Assembly (NCBI GenBank): GCA_022747635.1
Contig: JAKTNV010000003.1
Location: 28,305,051 to 28,369,050 of the forward strand
DNA from: Hetaerina americana
Lineage: Eukaryota > Arthropoda > Insecta > Odonata > Calopterygidae
Length of the DNA stretch: 64,000 bases
Reading direction: 5' to 3'
Position numbers and translations under genes: made by a program. This document shows positions 11,876-23,880 of the stretch, piece after piece. Numbering within the stretch: the first letter of the stretch is position 1; each line of letters opens with the position of its first letter. The notes beneath the pieces were generated by a model. The model worked only from the letters and a program-made list of their open reading frames with translations, did no database searches and had not been told where the DNA came from.

Positions 11876-12200
11876 AATCATGTGTTGTGTGCGTGCATCC
11901 ATCCCTCTCGGCGGCCACCCACCCTTCCGAACCATCACCGAGGCGGAGTCGCCTCACTTCCTTCCCGGGTCGACTTGAAAAATGGAATTGCGAGGACAGG
12001 AGCGCATAGTGGGGAAGAACGTGGCGGAGCAGACGGGACGAGTTGCCGGCGAGCGAGGGATGGACGGCCGGGGGACGGGTAGGCGCCCCGTCTCGAAGCA
12101 CGCTCCCACCGACGATCTGACCGCGCCCCCCTCCAGATCGCCCTCCGACGAAGCGCTTTAATTTTTCATCGCCGCGGACCTGTGATTTATTTAAAACAAT
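11876..12200. other. GC-rich island
   Basis: This is another CG-rich block (for example gccggcgagcgagggatgga near 12046) between AT-rich flanks. A promoter-proximal role is possible. No exon or start signal can be assigned. Confidence 0.35.
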
Positions 12201-14585
12201 TCTTTCTCCCTTTGGAAACGAGTGAAATTGAGTCGACTTTCGTAAATATCCGCGCATTACTCATTCCACGCCTCAGGTAAAATGATTAAATGGCAAAAAC
12301 TTTGGCAATATAGTCGTTAATTTTCATTCGAAACGAAAGATTCGTCAGGTCATGCAAGTGTAGGCCTCGGGCCTCGAGATTATCCTCATTTTCAATGGAC
12401 TTTTGGGATTGCATTGCGAGTGCTCTCTACACGAAACCCTTCCTCAATAGGAAACTTATACAATAGTTCAAAAAGAAATCTAGGTATTATTTTCTCTTAA
12501 AGCACCAAAGTTTACTCGTTATCAACCGGTAATCTTTGAAATTCAATAAATTTGTCAATTGCGAACTGTAGACCAGAGCATGCCCAACCTCAACGCCTCA
12601 AAGATGTTGATTCTCTCTGGCGTAATAACGAAACAAGTTCTGAGAATGCATTACATGAATACATATTTCAAAGTTTAAAGAGATATTTTTTCATTCGATT
12701 GTCTTCAATGAATATAGAAGCATTATCAAAGGTAGTTACATACATATTTATCACATCGGTATTTAGGTGACGAAGGTAGCATCATTTTCTAACTTCCCAC
12801 ATAAAATATTCATTCAGAGCATTATCCGCAGCTGACTTTCGAAAGTATGTACTTAATGAGTGACATCAAATCCTTTTACACTATTCTATTTTTATGCTAA
12901 TACAACTACGGGGTTCATTTTTTCAGAAATAATGGCAACCTATCAAAACTTCGCAAAATCCGTGTGTGAGTGAATTTCAAAAGGATTGATTCCAGCTTAT
13001 CGATTTATACCCCTCGGTCACTCACCACACCTTAAGCTGCGTATCTTGAATCCCAAGACTTGACAGAGCCGCCACCTATTGAGTACTCCATGAAACTCCA
13101 GGAGGCATTTCCAATCTGTACGAAATTTCCGTGTTTTAGTTCAAAAGGATGAAAGCGTTGATCTGAGAATTAATGTTAAGGTGTTCATCGGCTCATTCAA
13201 GATTCTATATAACTGGGTCTTTATGAAGCTTCCTAGAAGTTTTGAAGTATCATATATGTCCAATGGAGGGGTCAAAATAAAGGAGAAAAATATTTGTGAC
13301 AGAAAATAATTGCAGGAGCATAGTACATATTATACTGCAAAGAAGAGTAGTTATAGGATTTTATTCATACGAATATCTCAGAATTGCAATTATTACAGAG
13401 TCCACCAGTGCAACGGAAATAAAGAATTGCATAATGTAAGGAATGCAAGTAACAAAACAGTTTTTTTGTGGAACACTGAGATAAAGCAGCCATCCAAAAT
13501 AAGAATAGTACGAGTATATACCTGTAACACAATTGTGGAGAGTGCATCAATTTATTTCGGAAACTTGGAAAGTAGCAGAACAAATGAAAAGGAGACTACA
13601 AGCGAAGAAGTTGGAAAATTGGCGAAGACGGCGTAGACTTGTGTTTCCGGGCAGAGATAGTAAAAGAACGTAGATATGGGCCCGTTAGACTCTTTTCTAC
13701 ATATTTACCAATTTTCCCGATTGTTACGTAATTATTAGCATTGTCATTGATTTAAAATATATGCTCTTTTTCTAAATGAAAGAACTATTGTATTCGCCAA
13801 CGAATTTAGACGAAAGTGTTTTTCACTGCGATTACTGATCGGTCCAATTACATATTTGCAAGCCAATATCATGAGAGAAGACTTTTCTTATACTTTTATT
13901 GGTATTAGAACGGATACGGTGAAATTAAACACATTTCGATACTCTTTCAGTAGGCTAATGGACACTAAAATATTTCTTAAACGAGAAATCAATTAGTGAT
14001 CACACAGTGTATCCCTCAGTAATCCAGGATAAATATATATTTTTCTACAAAAACATAATTATTGCAATAAAAACCTTACGTGGGATTTCTCCTTAACTCA
14101 TTGAACGGCCGTAAGTGAACGTCATGAAACAGCACACAATCTCTCCCTCCAATTACCTTACGTTATTATGAAGGACGGCCCATTGGAGAAAATGAATATG
14201 GGAATCAGTGATCAATATCAATTTGGTTCTCGTATTAGAGCGCAAGAAAAATGCCTAATTTTCATAATGATCAAAGAAACTCCTAATTCTTTTGCTCCGG
14301 CCTCGGTGATGTCTAGGTACATGTATAATTCCTCCGTTCTTGGGTTGCAACACGCCATCAGCCACTCACATTTCTCATCACCTTGGTCATCATCCCCTAC
14401 GTTTCGTTCCTCTTTATCCCCTTGTCTGGAATCTTTAGTTATCAGACACGCAACTTCTCCCATAAAAGTATATTTCTGCGAGAACTGTTCATAAGGATAG
14501 ATCATGTTTTATGAACATTATTTATTGCACAAAAATATCATTTTATGCTATAGTGTTAGCTTAATTTTTAATATTTATATGGTAC
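12201..14585. other. AT-rich DNA, nothing recognised
   Basis: Several open frames of 70-108 residues occur (13310-13636, 14168-14494), with overlapping frames on the other strand. None shows a known motif, so I do not call genes here. Confidence 0.4.
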
Positions 14586-14589
14586 AAGC

Positions 14590-14953
14590 TTCATTGATTT
14601 GACTCTATTATTGCGTCAGCGGCAGCCGTTTCAACTTTCAACGTGTTCAGTTCACCAACGACTGCTTATAATGAAAAACTCTTTCCCTGAACGTTTTTCT
14701 TCGCATTGGGGGACAGGAATACATGATATGGGGCTAGATTCGGACCAAAAGGTTGATAGGGAACACACTTAATATCGATGTTTCCGAGATAGTTGCGAAT
14801 TTGGAGGTGAATTTTTGCGGAGTCCATGGGGCACAAACACATCTCATATGCAATTTTTCTGTTACCAACGTGTGAGTGGCACCCAATGAAATTTCCAGTG
14901 TATCTAATGGTGTTCTTAAAATCTTCTCTTACAATGAAATAAGTAGTGCACAT
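14590..14953 (-). pseudogene. Mariner transposase relic (catalytic C-terminal part)
   Basis: The minus-strand frame 14666-14953 ends in VPYQPFGPNLAPYHVF followed by LSPNAKKNVQGKSFS. This corresponds to the well-known mariner stretch around the third catalytic aspartate (PPYSPDLAPxDxxLFP, then K-rich residues). In this copy the third catalytic Asp is replaced by His (PYH), and the spacing from the preceding Asp is about two residues short of D34D. No terminal inverted repeats are visible. The element would be dead and old. It is assigned by motif only. Confidence 0.5.
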
Positions 14954-14959
14954 TTTTAC

Positions 14960-15500
14960 CTCTCTAGTATTTATTTTTACCTTACACTACTATCCAATCA
15001 CTTTTTCTTACACTTTTGACCTAAAATGAAGAGGTGGCCCGAAGCATCCCTAACTTATGTCTCGCCCTATCCAGCAATATTGATACATATTTTCCTGCAC
15101 ACTCAAAGCAAATTACACATATCAAGGCGGAGTGCATTAGAAATACAGCATTATCCTTGTCGATATCCTTTCCCCGAGAGGGTCGGTGTTGTGGTACTAA
15201 GACACGAATTTCATGCACGAATTTCCCGCTCACTTGCCTTGGCTACAGGCAGTTACCTTGCCGCCCGGCAGGTGGCCGGACAGTCGATCTCTTCCACTTC
15301 CACTTCCCCTAACGCGAAATTTCAACGCCACTTTTTGAAAGGGCTTATAGTTTTTCTAAGAAAGGAAATTAGTACACGGTAACTCAAGTTGGTAAGAAAA
15401 TAATAAATAAGAGTAGGTTTTCCTGGATGAAGGCAGAAGTAGAGTGAATTATCCACTGGGTGATGCTATTGATGCGTACTTCAGTATATTCTGGTCCTGT
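14960..15500. other. No recognised feature
   Basis: Overlapping plus-strand frames (15026-15382) and a minus-strand frame are present. They lack motifs and are probably chance. Confidence 0.35.
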
Positions 15501-15517
15501 ATATTCTGAAATAAATT

Positions 15518-15830
15518 GGGGATCGAGATGGTGCGGGGGCTAACGTACTGGCTTGCCACCCTGAGGGCGCGGGTTCAAATCCCGGCGGTGTTGAATATTT
15601 TTCAGAGGTATCTCGATCCCTACTTGAGGTGCTTTGTGGTGGAGGGCACTTTGAGTGAGTACGGCGTCCGTCGGATGGGACGTTAAGCTGCGGACCCCTT
15701 GGCGCCTTTCGTAAAGAGTAGGCTAATGCCGACGCCGGGTTTCTCTCCATCCTTCATCCTTTCCTGTCCATCCCCTATGGCGCAAATGACCTTAGCTGTC
15801 GGTCGCCTCCCCTAAAAAAAAAAACTACTA
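15518..15830 (+). repeat. SINE family A, intact copy with target-site duplications
   Basis: This is a 313-bp plus-strand element. The tRNA-like head begins gggatcgagatggtgcgggg (A-box region), and the B box ggttcaaatcc lies near 15570. The body includes cgtccgtcggatgggacg and aaagagtaggctaatgccga. An A-rich stretch and an (ACT)n tail end it. Perfect 12-bp duplications ctgaaataaatt flank it at 15506-15517 and 15831-15842. This defines the family boundaries used for the other copies. Retroposition by LINE machinery in trans is the known route for such elements. Confidence 0.85.
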
Positions 15831-15842
15831 CTGAAATAAATT

Positions 15843-18800
15843 CTGGCTCAGTTTAACTAGATTCACGGACACCTTTGGTAAAACGTCGGTAAACTCCGGT
15901 ATTAACAAAAGTGGCAATTCTTTATCGTATTTATAGTCTGTTAGTCTTTGTAAGGTAAATCGCTCTTTTTAATATTTAAATACCACTAAGAAAATTAATA
16001 AGTAATAAGTGAGATCTATGAAGCCAATATCTTAACTGATTTCCACCGTGCATCAACTATTCAAAAATGAAGAAGTATTGTTGTTTTGAAAAACTATTTT
16101 GAGATTTACGCTATTCAGCTTCTTCTTATATGAATGCCATATGAGCAATGTTACTCCATTCCTCCAAACGTTTACTTCATATGGTCCTCAAACAATAAGA
16201 AGTGTGAAAAAATCCTGCCTTAATCGCATTTTTCCTAATTAAAATATAATCCGATACAGATAGCCAATTTAAAAAGTTGAATTTTCTCTAAGATATATTT
16301 ATTACCTTTTCCAGCCAAAATATAAAAAATACTTATTCTGCAGGCACTGTAAACGTCAGCAGAACTCACCGAAGCCGATAGGGGACTTAGATACGAGTAC
16401 AACTCTACAAGAGGTAACTGGACTGATAAATATACAGCGAAAATTTAAAAATGCCAAAATTGTTGAGATGCATACATTTTGAAATAGAATCCTCATTATA
16501 GAGAAAGCATACATACACATTTATTAATCTTCGATTGCAAAAGGATGTAATTTCTTTTATATTATTTCCATCGTATTGGGAAATATTTGACGGAAAATTG
16601 GTTGTTTTGGAACAAGATTTAATAATACATCCCGGGGGATTTATATTGTTTTCCAACTCCAGATGAACTTTTACAACTATATATATTAGCAACAACTACT
16701 ACGATGACTGGAATATACTATACTACCATACTATATGACAGAGATATGCCGCACATATGGATGAAGATATACTCATATGAGTATTGAATACGCAACTACG
16801 TAATATTTATAAAGCTTGTTGTGATCACCTGATGTAAAATCAGGGATCATTCAAAGGTGTAAAAATTAGGATATATTATAGTCTTGCTTTTAGCTAAAAG
16901 GTAGATATCAAATTGTAGGGTTAACTGTGATTAACTTTAACCCATTCTGAATCTTTTTTTACATCACTTTCATATAGTTCTCCAAGTAATTCACGTTCAA
17001 AGTAAAAATAATCGCTCGAGAGACTTTTTAATAAACTCGATTTTTTATGCTCGAGCGAATAGACAGTTGGTAATTGTAGCATGTCCGGTTTAGCTAGAAA
17101 TTCTGCAACAAAAATTTAAAATTTTGCTCAAGGCCGTACTATGCACCTCAGAGAGGATGACAGACTTTTTAATGTGACAAATTTGAAGCTACCTATGAAA
17201 CCTACGTCGTATTTATTTCAGAAATATTTATAGAGTGTGAAGTGTGTACTGTGTTTACGGAATCAGAATAATCGCCAAAGCTGCTGATTTTATCGGTGGA
17301 TGATCTGTTAAAAATTCAGCCGAGTGCGAATTTAACACAAAATAATGCACTTGAAATGGCCAAGAACTTTCGGATAGGTACGATAAATTTTAAAAAAAAC
17401 ATTTAATCCAAACTGAAGATAAGTTGTCCGTTAAATTTCATATCTCAATGCTACAAAATTCCATTGTATAAGTAACAAGTAACTAAACTGCCGAACTTTT
17501 AGAAATGTTTGCGAATGGTACAGATTTTAAAGATTTTAATCATTTGAGTCATGCAGATTGGGTCATACGATTCTGATATATATATATTGAGGAACCCTTT
17601 AAAAAGAAAAATAAATCAGAGGGGGGAGATTTTACATTGGTCGGTCTATCCCGATGTGTAGAGCACTCTTAATTGAATGATTGAAAGACTTGAATGAGCG
17701 AGTGCTAGGCGCCTCAATAGTGCATTAGAGTTGATTCGGGATGTTAAAATCTACTGGTCCATTGTTCTTTCCACCATAATGGGCTCATCACAGAGTCATG
17801 CCAAGCTTATTGAAGGGTTGAGCATCTCTTATGCGGTCGTCTGTAATTCCAGCACTGGCAAATACACTGACTTGAGGATAAAAAACAATTGCATTTGCTG
17901 CAAAGATATCATAATCTACATTATCTACAAAAATAGAATAATGAGAGCTACAAACATTTCTGCAGTTTTTGTAGTCACAGAGTAACATCATCAACAGCAA
18001 CGTTATGCTTTCCGCTTTTTTTTAAGTTATCTCTCACGCCTGACGGATCTAACATGTGTGTTATTAAAAAATAGAACTCGTCCCACCGCAGAGGCAGTTC
18101 CCCCAGCCTCTTAGGCACTCCTTCCTCAGAGAAATCTTTTAGTTTCTTTAGATATTTCCTCATATTTCGTCTCTTACTCGTCCTCCTCTACCGTTCCTGG
18201 CCACACCTCCTTCTCCTCCCATATTCTTTACTTTTTTCCGGTTGAGTCTGGATAAAACCATGCCCATCTCCGTACAAGGGGGTGTGTGGATTAGTATGGT
18301 AAACCACATGTGATGGACTTAAAAATTTCCTGGAAGCTTAACTTCTTTGGATTCCACTGAGTAAATAACATCGAAAGTAAATAGCTTTCTGTTTTCGTGA
18401 GCAAAGAGTAGGTTTTTTTAGAGGGAAAAAATCCTCTTTTGCGTTATTTTCCACCCACACTCCGGCGGGTTTCGGATGGTCATCGGGAAATTCTCAAAAT
18501 TCTAACGCAAACTCTGATGGATGCCAACAATTTCCATTCTAACATGAAATTTGATGTTTTCATTTAAATTAGATAATAGATTAGATAGAGATGAATGTAT
18601 CTCCTGACGTCTAAAATCTCGGATGTAGTATATTGTCTTGCCTCAAAGGAAATGCAGGATCTTCAACTGGAGCACAAATCACCGCTGTCGATCAGCGCCA
18701 CTGTGGAAAGAATATTTTTCAAACAAGGAAAAGATTGATTAGCATAATGAAGTCCCAGAGATTCGACTGTGAATTTTTGGAATCGTTATTCCTTCAAATT

Positions 18801-19880
18801 AAACGACCATTGAAGAGCACTTCCTAATTTTTGAAATTAATGTCAATTCTGCTTTGAAGGGCTTCTAAATAAATGCTTCTACTATGCCTGTCCAACAAGA
18901 TCATTGCCTATAAGAATGGTAACTCCCTGATATAAAAATTCTGATGTTTTTCGCTTTTCAATGAAATGAAAATTCACCTTATATATATTCCTCAAATAAT
19001 TGGGACCGAGCTAAAGAAAGATTGAATTTCTGTATTAAACTAAATATCAAGTAAATCTTCCCGACTCATTGATAATTGTTCCGAAGAAACAGTAGGCCTC
19101 ACAACTATTCCGGAAAATGTCGGATGAGATAACATAGAAGCACTAGCGTTGGAAGAATGAACCCACTCGAAGATTACTAATAGCATAAACCTAATGCTGA
19201 TGAGTTCAATGCTGCCGTTAGGAATCTCGATCGAAGGACATATTTGTCAACTTTGTTCCCCTTGCTAAATGGGAATAATTCCTATTACAAAAAGAAAAGT
19301 GGCCTAAACGAAAGTGGCAGGTGCGAAAAAAATCGTCAACGTAAAAATTAGTTCTTCTTCCCAGCCTCACGCGAACCTGGGGACTGTTGAAAAATTTGGA
19401 AAAGGCATGGATATCACTTAAAAAGTGCTTGTGTATTTTGAAAAAAAATGTTTATTCGTCGGCCGTTGTTAAAGTTAAAAGATGTACTTGTGGGGCCTCA
19501 CATTAAATAAATTAAGTATGATACAAATATGTTTATAAAAAAAAGGAAAACAAGCGTGGGAATATTTTAGAAATGCAACTGAAAAGTTACCGAGTAAATG
19601 AAGAGCTTACGGCCATAAGGCCATTGTTGACCAAAATGGTTCATTCACATAATTAATAAAGGCAACGTGCCCCTGGGAAAACTCCTTCTAGAGACTCCCC
19701 ATATTCCTATGATCACATTAACCCATTAACTTTCTCGGTCTCCTAATATCTCAAACCTTTCACTCTTTCCTCAGAAATTCATTCAGCGACTCTAGACTCT
19801 CATTTAGTATGAGCATGTTGTTATAATTACTTGAATGTTAATGAATTCGTATTTTATGAATGTTAATGTGCTTAATATAA
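15843..19880. other. AT-rich DNA, no assignable gene
   Basis: A short inverted repeat (atcgctcgag and ctcgagcga) lies at about 17009-17057. Small frames at 17731-18163 are not convincing. I see no other transposon ends, tRNA-like boxes or conserved coding in these 4 kb. Confidence 0.4.
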
Positions 19881-19981
19881 TACGAGGGTCATCCGGAAAG
19901 TAGTACCCGTTCGTGAAATAAAGACACAAAAGTAAATATTAACAAACATAAAAAATTTTATTTGAAAGAGGATACTTTAAA

Positions 19982-20081
19982 CTACTTCTCAACATAATCT
20001 CCAAGCAAATTAAGGCATTTGTCATAACGTGTGACAAGTTTCTGTATTCCTGCTGCATAGTCCTTCGCCGCCAGCTCATTG
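19982..20081 (-). pseudogene. Mariner transposase, C-terminal remnant
   Basis: In a different minus-strand frame the sequence reads LNELAAKDYAAGIQKLVTRY followed by DKCLNLLGDYVEK and stop. This is the characteristic mariner C-terminus. It joins the N-terminal remnant at about 20081-20095 through an internal deletion that removes the catalytic region and shifts the frame. Confidence 0.85.
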
Positions 20082-20483
20082 AGATACGCGAGGGACCCAT
20101 CTTGCACAAATTTTTGCATAATGCAGATGGTGTTTAACATTTTCATGAACAATTGTCCGAGAAACATTGGGAAAATGCTCACAGATGTCATCAATTGTGA
20201 CGCGCCGATCGTTCCTCACGAATTCGTCAACTGAGCTCACCAGTTGGTCTGTAATGACAGACGGTCTCCCCGAACGCTCATCGTCGTGTGTGTTCCCCCT
20301 CCCCATGTTGAAGTTGCGACACCACCGCCGAACAGACGACTCGTCCATTACATTGTCTCCATACACCTCCTTTAATTGGCGATGAATATCACATGGGCGA
20401 ACGTTTCTTGCATTGAGGAATTTAATCACTGCCCTCACTTCACAACTGGCGGCGTTCTCAATTTTTTTAAACATTGTAAACAA
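20076..20483 (-). pseudogene. Mariner transposase, N-terminal DNA-binding remnant
   Basis: This 135-residue frame starts MFTMFKKIENAASCEVRAVI. It carries the mariner N-terminal helix-turn-helix, including IHRQLKEVYGDNVMDESSVR followed by RWCRNFNMGR, then the DDERSGRPS linker and a second HTH with FPNVSRTIVHENV. It ends at CARWVPR, just before the catalytic domain would begin, then runs out of frame into VSQ and stops. The three catalytic aspartates are missing. If translated it could bind the inverted repeats without cutting, as is inferred for truncated transposases in general. Confidence 0.88.
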
Positions 20484-20637
20484 TCACAGAAACAACACAG
20501 GCAATGCTAGCGTCACGCAACTTGGCTCAGAGAAGGCAGACAAGCCACTGAAGCTATCTGACCTCGTCCAGCGGCTACTCGCGTCGTCAGCACTTCATGC
20601 GGCACTAACGGGTACTACTTTCCGGATGACCCTCGTA

Positions 20638-23600
20638 TATTCAGAGTCCAGGTTATCAAGAAGATGGTTCTGTGCCTTCCGAGTACGACTGAATGAAAAA
20701 TGAGATTTCTCAATCATGTAAATCAAGCTCGTACTTCTACTCATCATAACCTTGAGTTACTTGGTTCGTGGAAACAATTCGTAAAAAGGAAAAAAAATCT
20801 TCATCAGAAGGAAAAAAGATGTCCATGCCGCAGCTGCTTACGTGGGAAGAAATAACCTTAAGTTGTACAATTCCACGCGACGGTCGGTAAGTATCAGTAT
20901 AATAAGATAAGTGTTTAATTGCCACTTGTTGTGAGTCTCCTGCGGCAGTACTGGCCTGCTATACAATGAGTGGTCAATGCCTAGGCATAGACAGCACTAG
21001 TCAAGTAGAATGTGCAAATCAACTTAGACATCGAACTTAGGAGATGTGATGAGGATGTATCAGAGGGCAATATACTAATTTGAGATACCTGGCAGAGTAA
21101 TAGTTGAAACGCACCAGAGAAGTAAACTTATAAAGTAAAGTTTTTAAAGTAAATTAATTATATATACTATATTGGGAATATAAAATATATATTATTTTTG
21201 CAAACATATTATATATTTAATCTTTATGAACGATAAAGTAACTTGGTGAATGGAATGTCGTAACAAATAACAGTATGAATTTCTAATACGTTGTCACTGA
21301 TTTTCGATGATTTTCTTGAAAATCTTTTATTAAAGGTCACTGTAAACCTCAAAGAGTTGAAGGATATTTTATGAGGAAAAATGTATTTAATCTTAATCTT
21401 TTGCAGAAAAAGGAATTGTTAACGAATCTGCATAACTTATTGCGTGAATATATAAAGCGAAAAATTGGATTGAACCTATGGTACGTACCCCATATTGACT
21501 TCAAACCTGAATACCAAGCTTTCTGGAGCAAAAGGATGTGGATGCTCTTGAAAAAAATGAAATCATCTCCGCTGATTACGAATACATTTCTACGATTGAA
21601 AAGCTCTTTTATTTGTGAAATAAGAAAAACACTTCTCTTGTTCAAGCCATATTTTTCTTAGACAGATTTTTTCAGATAAAAATATAATTCTATCAATTTA
21701 GATGAATAGCTCATTTTGAAGTCTGTTTAATTATAATTTCAGGGAAATATCATTTTATTTGCATTAACAATACTTCTTTTCAGCGATTTGGCGAACATTA
21801 AAAGCAGTTATCTTCATTAGACAAATAAATATATTTTAATAAAATACCGCTTACCCATCATTGACACAAGATGATGGCAAAGAATATGAACTATTTTTAT
21901 GTTAGCTGAGTTCAAGTTTTAGACACAATGTGAATATCATTTCTCTATACGGTTTTTCCGGAATCATTTCAATTATTTCCCTGACCAAGAGGGAATGAAG
22001 CTGCTTTAGTGTCCTTCAAGTTGTCCTATCGTTCCACATTCAATAAAAACCAATACGTGCTCCTAAAAGCGCCGGAAACGCATCAATCCCGATATTGGCC
22101 GCCATAGTCCGTTCCCTTTGTATCCCGTAACAAAATATAATGGGATACAGAAAGAATTACATAGTAGTTCAAGGGATTTCCCAATATTATCCCCAATATT
22201 TTCCTAGGACACCGTTGTGTTCCGCCGTAATTAATAGTCAAAGTTGATAAAAATCAAATAGAGGCGGCAACTAAAGATCGTAATCAGCATATTGCGTCAA
22301 ATTAACCCTTGGTGCACGTGAACTGTTGGTATTTGATAAGGCTGTTGGGAAGGGTTATCTTAATAGAAAGTAATAATACCTTAAAATATGATAACGAAAA
22401 AATTCAGTTCCGACGTCTTCTAATTGATATAACACGCATATATCACACCTCACCCGCCTCCTATTTTCGTATAATTTGCTACATTTTGCCTCTTATTTTG
22501 GAGAGATGTACAAGATACTCAAGGTTTTAATCCTTAATCACAGTCAAAACTTGTGAACCTAATTAACTTCTGAAGCCGAGACATCGAATTTCAATGTTTG
22601 TGGCAAAAAGTAAAAAAAACAGCCTTTAGTGAAATTTTAGACGAACATTTAACAGAATTTATGTAAATCACTACGCAACACTTCACTTTTATAAATTATT
22701 CAGAACCTTCATTTTCTATTTTTAATGTTTCTGATTCCTTTGAAAACTCGGTGGAAAACTCGGCGAGTGAAATCACGGCTGCCATCCAATAAAGACACGG
22801 GAGAGCATTCTTTTGCATGTTTTCTTTCATGTGCAATTTATTTTGCTTTGTTTGGGCACTTTTTTGCAATGTGAACATTTTACATTTTTGATTTTCGAAT
22901 TTTCTTACTTCCATCGTAAAATTCAAGAGATTTCTTTCCCGATCGAAACAGAGAATTAAGGACAGTGCTCTATTAGAAGTTACTGCCATGTGACAAACCT
23001 TCCCATGAACACTCTGTGGGATATGTTATTAATTAATTACGAGTCATTTCAGACTTATGCAGCAACAGTTAATCGCCATGAGACAGTCAAATAGCCTAGA
23101 ATAACTGAACAAATTTATCGCGAAGCGATAATATAGCGAAATAATAAAGTTTAATAACGACTGATTAAGAATTCCTACTTAGCAGTATCGGCAAAATAGT
23201 CTTAGAATTAAAAAAAAATTATTCCGACAAAACATAAGTTTTTACAGTGGAGGAGAATTTTAAACTTCATTACGGTAAGCAAGCCACATGATGCGATAAT
23301 AGGTGGGATGTTTTTCCTAGATGCGTGGGTATCAGTTTCAATGGGAAACTAACAGAACGCAGCGGGTATGGAATAAACCCCAGAATGCAAATACGAATGA
23401 TGCGTGAATCGACATCAGGCATTTAGACAGTCAACACACGGGCTCTAGATGCTATCGCGTGGGGATCCCACCACTCGTGGTGCCCCTCAGGGGAAATAAG
23501 AGAGAGACAAAGAGGGAAACGGATATTAAGAGATAATGAACACACAATATGAAGAAAAAATATAAGAGGGAATAACAAGGGAAGTGTTGTGTGGAATAAC

Positions 23601-23805
23601 ATATAACGGGGGACGGTGGAATTGAATAAAAAACTAAAAGAAGAATAAAAATTGGAAAATCATTTAAGCAATCACTTAAGCGAAGAAATCTTTTTCGTAG
23701 TAAAATAATGGTTTCGCGTAATTCCGTCAAGTGAAAGCGGTTGTCTACCTCAGGGTTCCAGGTTAAAACCTTTGAGAAACCTTACTTAACCGATGTAGTT
23801 TATCG
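20638..23805. other. AT-rich DNA, nothing recognised
   Basis: Strongly AT-rich around 21120-21230. Overlapping frames at 21349-21661 on both strands show no known motif. No repeats of this window recur here. Confidence 0.4.
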
Positions 23806-23810
23806 GAAAC

Positions 23811-23880
23811 GACATGATAGTCTAGTGCGCAGTGTGCTGAGCTACTATTAAGGGGAGGAAATGGATTTGATTCCGGATGA
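23811..23880 (+). repeat. tRNA-like SINE head
   Basis: The segment reads tgatagtctagtgcgcagtg (A-box type), a tRNA-like middle ctgagctactattaagg, and ggatttgattccgg (B-box type). The arms do not form a full cloverleaf, so this is a SINE head or tRNA relic and not a tRNA gene. Confidence 0.4.

Larger units (their letters stand above)
19883..20635 (-). mobile_element. Mariner deletion derivative, copy 1 (753 bp)
   Basis: Terminal inverted repeats of 33 bp (19883-19915 and 20603-20635, starting cgagggtcatccggaaagta) have one mismatch. They are flanked by TA duplications at 19881-19882 and 20636-20637, the mariner hallmark. Inside, the minus strand keeps the 5' and 3' ends of a transposase gene joined by a large internal deletion. 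Mariners are usually about 1.3 kb. The copy at 29592-30344 is the same length and appears to differ at only one position (20606, inside the right repeat). Movement would require transposase from another locus. Confidence 0.93.

Noticed and set aside
17975..18163. Minus-strand frame with VPKRLGELPLRW, considered as a mariner C-terminus
   Set aside because: The resemblance is limited to a few residues, and no other mariner motif or terminal repeat is nearby.
20167..20703. Plus-strand frames of 72 and 96 residues over the mariner, repeated at 29876-30376
   Set aside because: Antisense shadows of the transposase remnant. They recur only because the element recurs.
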